Below, piece after piece: positions 39,149 through 48,306 of a DNA stretch of 50,974 bases (positions are counted from its first letter, which is position 1; the number at the start of each line of letters is the position of its first letter). This DNA is from an uncultured Ruminococcus sp. GTDB lineage: Bacteria > Bacillota > Clostridia > Oscillospirales > Acutalibacteraceae. The stretch lies in assembly GCA_902785425.1 (NCBI GenBank), contig CACZYP010000008.1, positions 19,769 to 70,742 of the forward strand. The letters are read 5' to 3'. The translations under genes were made by a program, and so were the position numbers. The notes below the pieces were generated by a model that had not been told where the DNA came from, ran no database searches, and was given only the letters and a program-made list of their open reading frames with translations.

Positions 39149-40630
39149 ATGAAAAAATATGTTCTTGCTCTTGACGAGGGTACTACGAGCGTCAGAGCAG
39201 TTTTGTTTGATAAAAATGCCGAGATAGTCTCTATAGCACAGCATGAGTTTTCTCAGATTTACCCCAAGCCGGGCTGGGTGGAGCACGATCCTATGGAGAT
39301 TTATGCCGATCAGTACGCCGCAATGACAGAGTGTATCGCAAAAAGCGGCATAGAACCCGACGAGATAGCAGCCATCGGCATCACGAATCAGCGTGAGACA
39401 ACCATTGTGTGGGAAAAGTTGAGCGGCCGCCCTATCTATAACGCCATTGTGTGGCAGTGCAGGCGAACGGCTGATATGTGCGAAAAGCTCATAAGCGAGG
39501 GAAAGGATGCATATATTGAAGAAACAACAGGTCTTCGCCCCGACGCATATTTCAGCGGTACGAAGCTTCGCTGGATACTCGATAATGTTGAGGGCGCAAG
39601 AGAGCGTGCGGAAAAAGGCGAGCTGCTGTTCGGCACTATAGATACATGGCTCGTATGGAAGCTTACAAGTGGTGCAGCTCACGTTACCGACAGAACGAAC
39701 GCTTCACGAACGATGCTTTACAGCCTTGAAAAAGGCGATTGGGACGACACTCTCCTTGAATGGCTCGATATCCCGAAACAGATGCTGCCGAAGATCGTCA
39801 GCAGCAGTGAAGTTTACGGTACTATAACTGTAATGGGCGCAGAGATCCCGATAAGCGGCATGGCAGGCGACCAGCAGGCGGCGCTTTTCGGTCAGGGCTG
39901 TTTCAAAGCAGGCGACGCTAAGAACACCTACGGCACAGGCTGCTTCCTGCTGCGCCATACGGGCAATAAGCGTGTGAAAAGCAAGAACGGTCTGATAACT
40001 ACAGCGGCGGCAACTCAAAAGGGAATGCCGCTTGAATATGCTCTCGAAGGAAGTGTTTTTGTCGGCGGCGCAGTCGTGCAGTGGCTAAGAGATCAGCTCG
40101 GGCTTATCAGAGAATTCCGTGACAGCGAATACTTTGCCTGCAAAGTAGAAAGCAGCTGCGGCGTATATGTTGTTCCTGCATTTGCGGGTCTCGGTGCGCC
40201 TTATTGGGATATGCACGCAAGAGGTACGATCACAGGCCTTACACGAGGCACAGGTACGGAGCATATCATCAGAGCGGCGCTTGAATCTATAGCTTATCAG
40301 ACGCAGGATCTGCTCGACGCTATGGCAGCCGACAGCGGTGAGCCTACGGAATGCTTACGTGTAGACGGCGGCGCTGCTGCGAATAATTTCCTGATGCAGT
40401 TCCAGTCAGATATATCCGATGTTCCCGTAGTTCGCTCGGCAAACAAAGAGGCAACTGCGGCAGGCGCAGCTTTTCTTGCAGGTCTTGGCGTGGGCTTTTT
40501 TGAAAGCAGGGAGCAGTTGTTCGAGCTGTGCCGTGAGGGCGGCAGATTCTATCCGAAAATGATCGAAGAAACTCGAAAAGAAAACCTTGCCGGCTGGCAC
40601 AAAGCAGTAGAAGCGGCGAGAGTCAATTAA
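39149..40630 (+). CDS. glpK: Glycerol kinase
   Basis: A 493-residue FGGY-family kinase that phosphorylates glycerol to sn-glycerol-3-phosphate. The N-terminal phosphate loop [14 protein letters not shown], the substrate region [23 protein letters not shown], the ATP site YGTGCFLL and the C-terminal [18 protein letters not shown] are all glycerol-kinase specific. AGGTGAG precedes the ATG. It is transcribed alone; glpF and glpD are not adjacent. Confidence 0.96.
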   Translation: MKKYVLALDEGTTSVRAVLFDKNAEIVSIAQHEFSQIYPKPGWVEHDPMEIYADQYAAMTECIAKSGIEPDEIAAIGITNQRETTIVWEKLSGRPIYNAIVWQCRRTADMCEKLISEGKDAYIEETTGLRPDAYFSGTKLRWILDNVEGARERAEKGELLFGTIDTWLVWKLTSGAAHVTDRTNASRTMLYSLEKGDWDDTLLEWLDIPKQMLPKIVSSSEVYGTITVMGAEIPISGMAGDQQAALFGQGCFKAGDAKNTYGTGCFLLRHTGNKRVKSKNGLITTAAATQKGMPLEYALEGSVFVGGAVVQWLRDQLGLIREFRDSEYFACKVESSCGVYVVPAFAGLGAPYWDMHARGTITGLTRGTGTEHIIRAALESIAYQTQDLLDAMAADSGEPTECLRVDGGAAANNFLMQFQSDISDVPVVRSANKEATAAGAAFLAGLGVGFFESREQLFELCREGGRFYPKMIEETRKENLAGWHKAVEAARVN

Positions 40631-40845
40631 ATTGAAAATTGAAAATGGAAAATGGATAATTGAGGAGTCGCTTCGCTCCTGTTTTTATTAATATTTTTCA
40701 AAGTAAAACATTATTCGCTGCCGAGAGATAAATATATTGTTTGAATATACAAGTATAAAAGCAAGCACGGCAGTGTTTCCTTAAAAAAGGCGAGCAGAGC
40801 GAGCCTGACCGTAATTTTCCATTTTCAATTTTCCATTTTCCATTT
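40631..40845 (-). repeat. Modular hairpin repeat, copy 15 (reverse)
   Basis: GAAAATT/GAAAATGG arms, GGAGTCGCTTCGCTCC, reverse core (TTCGCTGCCGAGAGATAAAT), AAGCACGGCAGTGTTT module, GGCGAGCAGAGCGAGCC hairpin and TTTTCCATTTTC arms. Confidence 0.85.
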
Positions 40846-40866
40846 ACGAAGAGTGTGGTGATAAAA

Positions 40867-41781
40867 ATGAGTGTAAACAGAATAACAAAAAAGGTGCAGT
40901 CAAGCGATGGGGAGCATATGCTGCACGTTACGGTGTTCATACCGGACGGCGAGATAAAAGGACTTTTCCAGATCGTTCACGGAATGCAGGAATATATCGG
41001 ACGGTACGAACGTTTTATGACAGAGATCGCTCAGTGCGGCTACATAGTTTTCGGTCACGATCATCTCGGTCACGGTCATTCCGTCAAGGACGATTCCGAG
41101 CTTGGATTTATCGCTCATGAAAATGGCTGGAAACGGCTGACCGACGACGTGGGGGAGGTCGCCTCTCACATACGCAAGGAATACGGAAAGAATCTGCCGT
41201 ATATCCTCATGGGGCACAGCATGGGTTCGTTTGTGGCTCGTCTTGCGGCGCAGCGCTTCAACGAGTACGACAAGCTGATAATCATGGGTTCGGGCGGCCC
41301 CGATCCGACATCGGGTATAGGCATCATGATAGCGAAGATCATAAAATCGTCAAAGGGTGAAAAGCATCACTCCGCCTTTCTCGGCAGGCTTGTTTTCGGC
41401 TCGTACAACGACCGCTTCGAGGGCGAGACTCCGCACGACTGGCTCAGCGTAAACAGAGAGAACATCAAGAAATTTGAAGCCGACAAGCTTTGCACATTCC
41501 CGTTCACAGTTTCGGCAATGGAGGATCTTATACATCTCAATCATGAGAGCAACAAAGCGAAATGGTTTTCGGGCATAGACAAAACGAAGCCTGTTCTGCT
41601 CATTTCAGGCAAGGACGATCCTGTGGGAGACTACGGCAAAGGTATATCTGTCGTATACGACAAACTGCGCAAAAACGGCGTGGACGTTACAATGAAGCTG
41701 TATGCCGGCTACAGACACGAGATCCTGAACGACTGGAGCTACAACGCCGTAGTCAAGGATATTGAGGCGTTTATCAATTAG
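40867..41781 (+). CDS. Alpha/beta hydrolase (monoacylglycerol lipase-like)
   Basis: A 304-residue serine hydrolase of the Hydrolase_4 type. The oxyanion-hole motif is QIVHGMQEYIGRYERF, the nucleophile elbow is GHSMGS, the acid is likely in SGKDDPVGDYGKG and the histidine in AGYRHEILND, so the triad is complete. Relatives cleave monoacylglycerols or lysophospholipids; proximity to glpK makes glycerol-lipid use plausible but the genes are separately spaced by a repeat. The start has only a weak GGTG site; GTG at 40855 or 40858 is possible. Confidence 0.85.
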   Translation: MSVNRITKKVQSSDGEHMLHVTVFIPDGEIKGLFQIVHGMQEYIGRYERFMTEIAQCGYIVFGHDHLGHGHSVKDDSELGFIAHENGWKRLTDDVGEVASHIRKEYGKNLPYILMGHSMGSFVARLAAQRFNEYDKLIIMGSGGPDPTSGIGIMIAKIIKSSKGEKHHSAFLGRLVFGSYNDRFEGETPHDWLSVNRENIKKFEADKLCTFPFTVSAMEDLIHLNHESNKAKWFSGIDKTKPVLLISGKDDPVGDYGKGISVVYDKLRKNGVDVTMKLYAGYRHEILNDWSYNAVVKDIEAFIN

Positions 41782-41847
41782 AGTTATGCGCAGGCAGGTG
41801 CGATAGCGCTCGCTGCTGCTCGCTAACTGAAGACTGAATAATATAGG

Positions 41848-41864
41848 AAACGGCTGCGCCGTTT
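41848..41864. repeat. Relic hairpin of the modular repeat family (copy 16)
   Basis: AAACGGC-TGC-GCCGTTT followed by GATTTGTATT, the same flank found after the AAGCAC hairpins of copies 4 and 12. No arms are recognisable. Confidence 0.6.
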
Positions 41865-41994
41865 GATTTGTATTGCTGTATTGGGAAAACATATATTTCG
41901 GAAACAGCAATGTGGAGATGTTATTACCAAATCGGAACAGTCAAACAATAGAGTCCGCATTTATTCAAGCTGCATAGCGTTTTAAAATTTCCAT

Positions 41995-42040
41995 AAAAAA
42001 ACAGCACTGCGACACGCCAATGCCGTAAGTGCTGTTTTTT
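41995..42040. terminator. Bidirectional terminator between hydrolase and phosphorelay genes
   Basis: AAAAAACAGCACT (41995-42008 region) pairs with AGTGCTGTTTTTT (42028-42040). It would end the minus-strand HD-GYP operon and also plus-strand transcription. Confidence 0.85.
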
Positions 42041-42043
42041 ATA

Positions 42044-43582
42044 TCAGTGTGAATATGCCGTTGCGAGTGCTTTTTCTATAAGATCCGTAACTTCTTCAAG
42101 GCACTCCATCAGCTCATTGTGTGAAGCGATGAGCTTGTGATCGCTGCCTGCGGTGTAAATATTCTCGGTAGTTGCATCTTCGAGGTCTTTTGCAAGCTTT
42201 GAGAGCTTATTGGCGCCGATCCTCTTTGCTGTGCTTTTAAGCGAATGAACGCAGTTGTGATACGTTTTTCTGTCTTTAAGCTCCAGCGATTTGAAATCGA
42301 TAGACGATGCTGCCTGCTCTTTTATAAGCGGTGCATGGTCTGCAAGGTCGGAAAGCGACTCGAAGTAGAACGACATGTCGTCCATGCAGTAATACAGAGC
42401 CGTGTCGGTGTCAAAGCCGTATTCTTCGAGCATGGCGATAGCCTTTTTCTCGTTTTCTTCCGAATTGAAATCATCGTTTCGGATCTGCTCAGGCTCAGGC
42501 TCCGGGTCGGGCTGAGTCTGTATCTGCGGATGATGAGTGTCCGGAGCGTCGTCCTCTATCTCATGCAGCGAATACGTAGTGTCTTCGTTGATTATCTCTA
42601 CCATTATCATTGCAAACTTCGGGTCGAACTGTGTGCCGCTTCCCTTTATAAGCTCGCTTCTTACAAACTCCTGATCCGCAACGGTGTGGTAGCTTCTGTG
42701 CGAAGCCATAGCGTCGTAGGCATCGGCAACTGCGATAATGCGTGCCTCTTCGGGGATAGCGTAGTCTTTGAGCCCCTCGGGGTAGCCCTTGCCGTCAAAG
42801 CGCTCGTGGTGGTACTTTGCGCCGAATTTGAGCATCGGCATCTCGGTGATGTTCTTGAGTATTTCGTAGCCGATGTTCGGGTGAGTTTTCATGATGTCGT
42901 ACTCTTCGTCAGTAAGACCCGACGGCTTGTTGATGATAGAGCCGCCGATACCGATCTTGCCGATATCGTGCAGAAGACCCATCATGTAGATATCGTTGCA
43001 GCGCTGCTTGTCAAAGCCTGCCCTTACGGCGATCTCACGGGAGTAGTTTGCAACACGAACGGAGTGGCCTCGTGTGTATTTGTCCTTGGCGTCGATCGTC
43101 TCCGCAAGCGCTGTAACGACTTCGAGTGAAAGGCGCTCGTTTCGTTCGTGTTCTTTGATAACTTCTTCCGTTTTAAGGCGAACCTGGTCTTTCAGGTCTT
43201 TCTGAAGCCTGAAAAGCTTCATTGCGTTTCTTGCACGAAGCAAGAGAATGCTGGGTATAAACGGCTTTTCGATGTAATCCATTGCTCCGCATGCGAAGGC
43301 TTCCGTTTTCGTCTGTTCGTTGTCGTCGGAGGTGAGTATGATAACGGGAACATTGTTTCCCTCGTCAAGTTCCTGAAGCAGACGCATCGTTTTAAGCCCG
43401 TTTATGCCGTCCATGTGGATATCGAGCAGAATAAGATCGGGCTGATTGTTCTTTGCTATATATTTAAGCAGTTCCTCGCCGGAGTTAAAGCAAATTGTAT
43501 CGTAACCGTTTTTTTCAAGTATTGTCCGAGCCGTTTTCCGGTTCAGAGCGTCATCGTCCGTTATAGCTATCAGATCAGCCAT
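42044..43582 (-). CDS. REC - HD-GYP - Hpt protein (c-di-GMP phosphodiesterase response regulator)
   Basis: A 512-residue protein with three domains. The receiver (1-120) has phospho-acceptor Asp54 (LILLDIHMDG). The HD-GYP domain (about 150-340) keeps all hallmarks: His205-Asp206 (GLLHDIGKIG), THPNIGYEIL, and FDGKGYP with Gly266-Tyr267-Pro268, so it should hydrolyse cyclic-di-GMP. An acidic Pro/Glu linker leads to a C-terminal Hpt domain with His446 (CVHSLKSTAKRIGA). REC-HD-GYP is common; a C-terminal Hpt added to it is unusual and resembles the Hpt of the upstream hybrid kinase. A GGAGG site precedes the ATG. It lies 12 bp after the stand-alone receiver in the same operon. Confidence 0.9.
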   Translation of the reverse strand: MADLIAITDDDALNRKTARTILEKNGYDTICFNSGEELLKYIAKNNQPDLILLDIHMDGINGLKTMRLLQELDEGNNVPVIILTSDDNEQTKTEAFACGAMDYIEKPFIPSILLLRARNAMKLFRLQKDLKDQVRLKTEEVIKEHERNERLSLEVVTALAETIDAKDKYTRGHSVRVANYSREIAVRAGFDKQRCNDIYMMGLLHDIGKIGIGGSIINKPSGLTDEEYDIMKTHPNIGYEILKNITEMPMLKFGAKYHHERFDGKGYPEGLKDYAIPEEARIIAVADAYDAMASHRSYHTVADQEFVRSELIKGSGTQFDPKFAMIMVEIINEDTTYSLHEIEDDAPDTHHPQIQTQPDPEPEPEQIRNDDFNSEENEKKAIAMLEEYGFDTDTALYYCMDDMSFYFESLSDLADHAPLIKEQAASSIDFKSLELKDRKTYHNCVHSLKSTAKRIGANKLSKLAKDLEDATTENIYTAGSDHKLIASHNELMECLEEVTDLIEKALATAYSH

Positions 43583-43594
43583 AAACTACCTCCG

Positions 43595-43945
43595 TTAATT
43601 AATGATTGCTAAAAACTTTGCAGGGTCAAGCGGCTTTTCGATACACCCGACCGCACCGAGCTTTTCAGCCCGAGCCGTTGTTTCATCGGTCATGGTGCCG
43701 GACATCATGCACACAGGGAGAGAGGCTGTTTCGGGCGCTGCTTTTATTATTTCAAGCAGCTCAAATCCCGACATTCCGGGCATCTCGCAGTCAATAAAGA
43801 CAAAGTCGGGTCTGCTTTGCGAAAGTACAGACAAAGCCTGCTCGCCCGAGCTTGCCGCAGCGCTCTCATGACCGCCCTTTCTGAGGATAAATCCTGCCAT
43901 CCTCAGCATCATGCTGTCGTCGTCAATTACCATTACGAGGCTCAT
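43595..43945 (-). CDS. Stand-alone CheY-like receiver
   Basis: A 116-residue single receiver domain with acidic pocket IDDD, phospho-acceptor Asp52 (FVFIDCEMPGMSGFELL) and C-terminal CIEKPLDPAKF with the conserved Lys. No output domain. It overlaps the end of the hybrid kinase gene by 23 bp, with its GGGGAGG ribosome binding site inside that gene. It is probably a phosphate shuttle or sink in this phosphorelay. Confidence 0.92.
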   Translation of the reverse strand: MSLVMVIDDDSMMLRMAGFILRKGGHESAAASSGEQALSVLSQSRPDFVFIDCEMPGMSGFELLEIIKAAPETASLPVCMMSGTMTDETTARAEKLGAVGCIEKPLDPAKFLAIIN

Positions 43946-46900
43946 TTTTGAGCACCTCCCCGATACCGTTCAGAACGGTCTTGTATTCATCCTTTACACT
44001 TTCGTGGTGTTCTTTGATATACTCGGCGTCGTCTCTCTTAGCGGCGAATTCAAGCTCCTTTGCATGTTCCGAAAGCACCATGGCGCCGATGGCCTTTGAC
44101 GTGCTTTTCAGGCTGTGAGCAAGTATGCCGTAAGCTTTTATATCGCCGCGGTTGAAGGTTTTCTGCATTTCGATGAGCTTGTTCGATTCAAGATAGCCTG
44201 TGAGCGTATCTATATAGAATTCTCTTGAATCCATGCAGTAGCCGAGACCTGTCAGAACATCGATCTCAGGGCATAGCTCGTGGATCTTTTTAAGCTCATC
44301 GGCGGTGAAGCTGTCGGGATCATTGGGTTCTTCCTTCTTTTCGGGGACACGCAATTCGGTCTTCTTGAAGGAAACAAGATATTCGGGCAGGAATTTTTCG
44401 ATCATCTTCTCAAACTTGCGGCTTTCGATCGGTTTTGTAAGATAATCGTTGAAGCCCTCGCCGATGTACATCTCACGGGCGCCGACTATCGCATTTGCAG
44501 TCAGTGCGACTACAGCTGTGGTGTCGGGGATAATGCCCTCGCTTTTAAGCTTTTTCATCGTCTCGATACCGTCGAGTATCGGCATCATGTGATCCATGAA
44601 GATGATGTTGTATTTTTTCGTTCTGCACAGCTCTATAGCTTCATGACCCGAACCTGCCGTGTCGGGGATAATGCCGTAAAGCTTTATCATGCTGACGGCT
44701 ACCTTGATGTTCATCTCGTTGTCGTCAACGATGAGTACCTGAGCCTGAGGCGCATAGATATGCTTCGGATTTGTGTCGATATCCTCGGGCTTCATTATCC
44801 TGCTTGTGTAGTCGCCCATAGGTATGGGGGAGGCTATCCTCTGACGTATACGGAACGAGAAAACGGAGCCTGAGCCGTATTCGCTCGACACTTCAAGCTT
44901 GCTGTCCATCATGTCAAGCAGCTTTGTTACGATGGACATTCCGAGACCGGTGCCCTCGATGTTTCTGTTTCGCTTTTCTTCAAGACGCTTGAACGAATCG
45001 AAAAGCAGGTCGAGATCTTCTTCTTTTATACCTATACCCGTATCGGAAACTTCGACATAAAGCTCAACGGAATCATCGTGTGTGCTCTCTTTTTTGATTA
45101 CGAGCGTAACGGAGCCTTCTTCGGTGTATTTTACAGCGTTCGTAAGCAGGTTCATTATTATCTGCTTTATTCTTACGTCGTCGCCCTTCATAGCGGCAGG
45201 GAGCGTTTCATCGACGTTTACGATGAATTTAAGTCCCTTTGCCTCTGCTCTCGGCATTACGGAAGCGACAAGGTCGTGTATCATAGAGGCGGTGTCGTAG
45301 TTTACGGGGATTATCTCCATCTTGCCGTCTTCGATCTTCGAGAAGTCGAGAATACTGTTGATGAGCGAAAGCAGCGTTCTGCCGGCACTCTGGATATTTA
45401 CGGCGTATTCTCTAATCGTATTGTCGGCGCTTTCACGAAGTATCATTTCGTTCATGCCGATAACGGCGTTTATAGGCGTTCTGATCTCATGCGACATCTG
45501 CGCCAGGAACTTACTCTTTGCTTCGTCGGCTGCGATAGCTGCGTCTGCCGATCTGCGCAGGTTCCTGTTGGTTTTCTCCTGAAGCTCGATAAGCCCCGAA
45601 ATGAGCTTGTAAACGAGTATCAGGCACACAAAGAGTATCGCAGTGGAGAGCAGGCTGTAAAGGAGAATATCCTTGTAGATCTCGTGGAAATCAAGAACAA
45701 CATAAACAGAGAAATTCGATCTTTCATCCATCGCTGCCGAGGCTGCCTTGAATTTTCCGTCGTAGTCGGTGAAAAACGCAGGGCTGTCGGAAAACGGCGA
45801 CGCTTTATGATACGGCAGCTCGAAAACAGAGTGGGAGCTGTTCGGATTCATCTGATACGTCACGAACGGGTGGTTTATTATCATGTTTTTGGAATCGACA
45901 AGAAAAGCGTATTCGCTGTCGGTGTAGCTTGAATCGAAAATATCTATCAGCTTGTCGAGATAGAAGTCAAGCGCAAAAACACCGAGGAAACGTCCTGTTC
46001 GTGTGTCGTAGATACGCTGCGAGAAGGTGATGCAGTAGTTGCCCGTTTTCTCGTCGAAATATACGGAAGATACGCTCCATCTCTCTTTTGAAGCCATCGT
46101 TTTTTTGTACCAGTCCTGCTCTTCAACATGATAGTTTTCGTTTGCTGTCCAGCCGGTGTTCATGGCGATCGGCTGTTCAAGCTTCGGATTTGTCACGTAG
46201 CAAGCCGAAATATCGGGGTAATGCTTTTTAAGCTTGTTGAGCATATTTACCGTTTTGCCGTAGTCCTTCGGCAGATCGGGGTCGTTTTCGATAACTGTTG
46301 AATATGTGTCAAGTATAGTTTTCTGCGTCTGTACCCATTCGCTCAGCTGAGTGCTGTATGTGTCGGTCTTTGAGTTTATAACGCTTCTGCCGTAGCTTGA
46401 AGCCGCAACGAGATTGATGTAGAAGCACAGGATAAGCACAGCTGCAAGCGCTAAGTAGATAACGATCCTGTAGTAACGTGTGTTTTCGGCGTTTACATGC
46501 TTCTCGGGCGTTTCGTCTTGCGAAAAAGCCGAGTTTTTCTCGCTTCTGATAATATCGGAGTATGCGATTATCTTTTTCAGCTGCTCGGCAAGGCTGTCGG
46601 AAGCCTCACGGATATCCTCGAATTCCTGCTCGTAGTTTGAGGAATGCTTGACATTCTCTTCACTTGAGCTGCTTTTGATCTTTGAAAGCGGATCGTTAAG
46701 CTCTTTGATGGAGTGGCGAAGGAACCTGTCACGGAATTCCAGATCTTCACGTATCTTTGCCGCCGTTTTGGCGCTGCGGTGGTACATGGAGATAACAACG
46801 ATAAACAGCGCTGCCGTTATCAGGCACACAACGATTATCGGAATGATGGATTTGCTGAAATAAGACGGGTCGTGCTCGCTGATGATGAGCGTCCAGTCGT

Positions 46901-47672
46901 AACGTGACTTGATCGCAAAGTAGTTTACGCCACGCTGACGTGTATTTACAGGCACCTCATTTGATACAACGGACGAAAGTGCGGAGAGCACGGATGTGTA
47001 CTCAGGGCATTCGCTTACAAGTGATTTTCCGATAAGCTCTTTGTCGCCCGAGCTTCTTACGATGCCGTCGTTAGTGATTATGATAACGTTGCAGCCGTTC
47101 GTTTTGTTAACATCGGCAATGGTGGTGCTTTCAGTGGGAAGGATATACTCTATGCCCACAACTGTCTCTTTGTCGCCGAGAGCAACTGCCGAGGTGAACC
47201 TGATCTCACCTTTGCTGCTTATGATAGGGAGCGTGGTGTAAACGCTGCCTGCCTGCTTTATGGCTTCCTTGTACCATGTGGTCTCTGTCATATCACCGTT
47301 CGGCGTATCGTTTGAGCCGAGATAAGGCGACGTCATGTCGGAGACATACATTTCCTCCGAGGCAAGGAACACACTTTTGCAGGTGTAGCCGTTCTGCTCG
47401 TTGAGAGCTTTCTTTTTGTCGTACATGTCTCTTTCGAGCATTCTTTCGTCGCCGAGATGCGGCTGCACCTCAACAGCAAGCTTCAACACAGAGCTTTGAG
47501 ATGAGATTATCGTGGATTCAAGTTCGGTGCGTATGGTCTCAAGCTTGCTCAACCCGGCTTCGTTTGATTTTTTTGCCGTTGTTGTGATAATGAGCAGCGC
47601 CTCGGCAGTGATCGAAATGATCATCAGCAGGGCTATAAGAAAAACAAACAATCGTTGTTTTTTTTGTTTCAT
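43923..47672 (-). CDS. Giant hybrid histidine kinase with two sensor modules
   Basis: A 1249-residue membrane kinase. Order: helix 1 (about 9-31), extracytoplasmic Cache-like sensor (about 35-272), helix 2 (about 275-296), a cytosolic segment (about 300-395) that looks like a degenerate HisKA (RFLRHSIKELNDPLSKI, with Lys323 where the phospho-His should be), helix 3 (about 402-423), a second Cache-like sensor (about 425-668), helix 4 (about 670-693), HisKA with His728 (MSHEIRTPINAVIG), HATPase (NLLTNAVKYTEEG, DTGIGI, GTGLGMSI), REC with Asp1027 (IIFMDHMMP) and Hpt with His1186 (AHSLKSTSKAIGA). GGAGG precedes the ATG. It heads the three-gene minus-strand operon. Confidence 0.9.
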   Translation of the reverse strand: MKQKKQRLFVFLIALLMIISITAEALLIITTTAKKSNEAGLSKLETIRTELESTIISSQSSVLKLAVEVQPHLGDERMLERDMYDKKKALNEQNGYTCKSVFLASEEMYVSDMTSPYLGSNDTPNGDMTETTWYKEAIKQAGSVYTTLPIISSKGEIRFTSAVALGDKETVVGIEYILPTESTTIADVNKTNGCNVIIITNDGIVRSSGDKELIGKSLVSECPEYTSVLSALSSVVSNEVPVNTRQRGVNYFAIKSRYDWTLIISEHDPSYFSKSIIPIIVVCLITAALFIVVISMYHRSAKTAAKIREDLEFRDRFLRHSIKELNDPLSKIKSSSSEENVKHSSNYEQEFEDIREASDSLAEQLKKIIAYSDIIRSEKNSAFSQDETPEKHVNAENTRYYRIVIYLALAAVLILCFYINLVAASSYGRSVINSKTDTYSTQLSEWVQTQKTILDTYSTVIENDPDLPKDYGKTVNMLNKLKKHYPDISACYVTNPKLEQPIAMNTGWTANENYHVEEQDWYKKTMASKERWSVSSVYFDEKTGNYCITFSQRIYDTRTGRFLGVFALDFYLDKLIDIFDSSYTDSEYAFLVDSKNMIINHPFVTYQMNPNSSHSVFELPYHKASPFSDSPAFFTDYDGKFKAASAAMDERSNFSVYVVLDFHEIYKDILLYSLLSTAILFVCLILVYKLISGLIELQEKTNRNLRRSADAAIAADEAKSKFLAQMSHEIRTPINAVIGMNEMILRESADNTIREYAVNIQSAGRTLLSLINSILDFSKIEDGKMEIIPVNYDTASMIHDLVASVMPRAEAKGLKFIVNVDETLPAAMKGDDVRIKQIIMNLLTNAVKYTEEGSVTLVIKKESTHDDSVELYVEVSDTGIGIKEEDLDLLFDSFKRLEEKRNRNIEGTGLGMSIVTKLLDMMDSKLEVSSEYGSGSVFSFRIRQRIASPIPMGDYTSRIMKPEDIDTNPKHIYAPQAQVLIVDDNEMNIKVAVSMIKLYGIIPDTAGSGHEAIELCRTKKYNIIFMDHMMPILDGIETMKKLKSEGIIPDTTAVVALTANAIVGAREMYIGEGFNDYLTKPIESRKFEKMIEKFLPEYLVSFKKTELRVPEKKEEPNDPDSFTADELKKIHELCPEIDVLTGLGYCMDSREFYIDTLTGYLESNKLIEMQKTFNRGDIKAYGILAHSLKSTSKAIGAMVLSEHAKELEFAAKRDDAEYIKEHHESVKDEYKTVLNGIGEVLKNEPRNGN

Positions 47673-47729
47673 TTTTCGTCCTCCATGCAGATCTCAAGCG
47701 AAAAAATATTGATACACATATACACATTA

Positions 47730-47758
47730 ATTATAGCTTTTTTTCGGGAAAATGACAA
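47730..47758 (-). promoter_or_regulatory. Promoter of the phosphorelay operon
   Basis: On the minus strand, TTGTCA (47758-47753), 17-bp spacer, TATAAT (47735-47730). Confidence 0.7.
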
Positions 47759-47942
47759 GAGCAAAAAGGGAAATATTCTGATTTCATAAGGTAATTTTAT
47801 TGAAAAAATGATTCAACCTTTCCGAACGAAACTGTAACATTTGAATTAATAACATGTTTTCAATGTGAAAGAAGAGCTTATCTGAGTGTGGAGAGCGGAA
47901 AGTGAGATTAAGGAACAAACTCGCTGAGTTGGAACACATTGA

Positions 47943-48248
47943 GAATTGACAATGGACAATGGACAATTGCGGAGTCGCTTCGCTCCTGTTTTTTAAATTG
48001 CCGTATATAAACTTAAGGAAACACTGATTAAATCGAGTGCCTATATTGCGCCGTCAGATTTTTAGTCAGATTGCATGAAACGACCGCAGGAATACTGACG
48101 TATTTCAAGGGAGTTGAGTGCAATATGACAAAAAGATGCAAATTATCTTTCGACAGCAAGCAAACTTTGGCATTGAAAGAACTACTATAATCCAACTCGC
48201 CGAAGGCGAGTTCCGCAATTTTCCATTTTCAATTTTCAATTTTCAATT
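47943..48248 (-). repeat. Modular hairpin repeat, copy 17 (reverse, interrupted)
   Basis: GACAATGG arms and GGAGTCGCTTCGCTCC on the left; AACTCGCC-GAA-GGCGAGTT and TTTTCCATTTTC arms on the right. The core is interrupted by about 130 bp of unrelated palindromic sequence. The gap 47673-48306 contains this, a promoter and the tex terminator, but no gene. Confidence 0.8.
48013..48142. mobile_element. MITE-like palindromic insertion inside copy 17
   Basis: ATTTTTAGTCAGATTGCA (48058-48075) is nearly complementary to TGCAATATGACAAAAAGAT (48119-48137), enclosing a GC-richer loop with CGACCGCAGGAATACTGACG. It splits the core of repeat copy 17. No open reading frame. Exact ends are uncertain. Confidence 0.45.
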
Positions 48249-48281
48249 AAAAAAAGCCCGATACTCAAAAAAGTACCGGGT
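48249..48281 (-). terminator. Terminator of tex
   Basis: On the minus strand, CCCGGTAC pairs with GTATCGGG (one G-U), followed by C and T7. Confidence 0.85.
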
Positions 48282-48306
48282 CGTTTGTGTGGTGTTGTTT
48301 TAAAAA

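Noticed and set aside
44280-45932. Plus-strand frames opposite the hybrid kinase (197 and 284 codons) and opposite the HD-GYP gene (42245-43129)
   Set aside because: Shadow frames of long, clearly coding minus-strand genes, with Val/Tyr/Cys-rich composition and no domain pattern.
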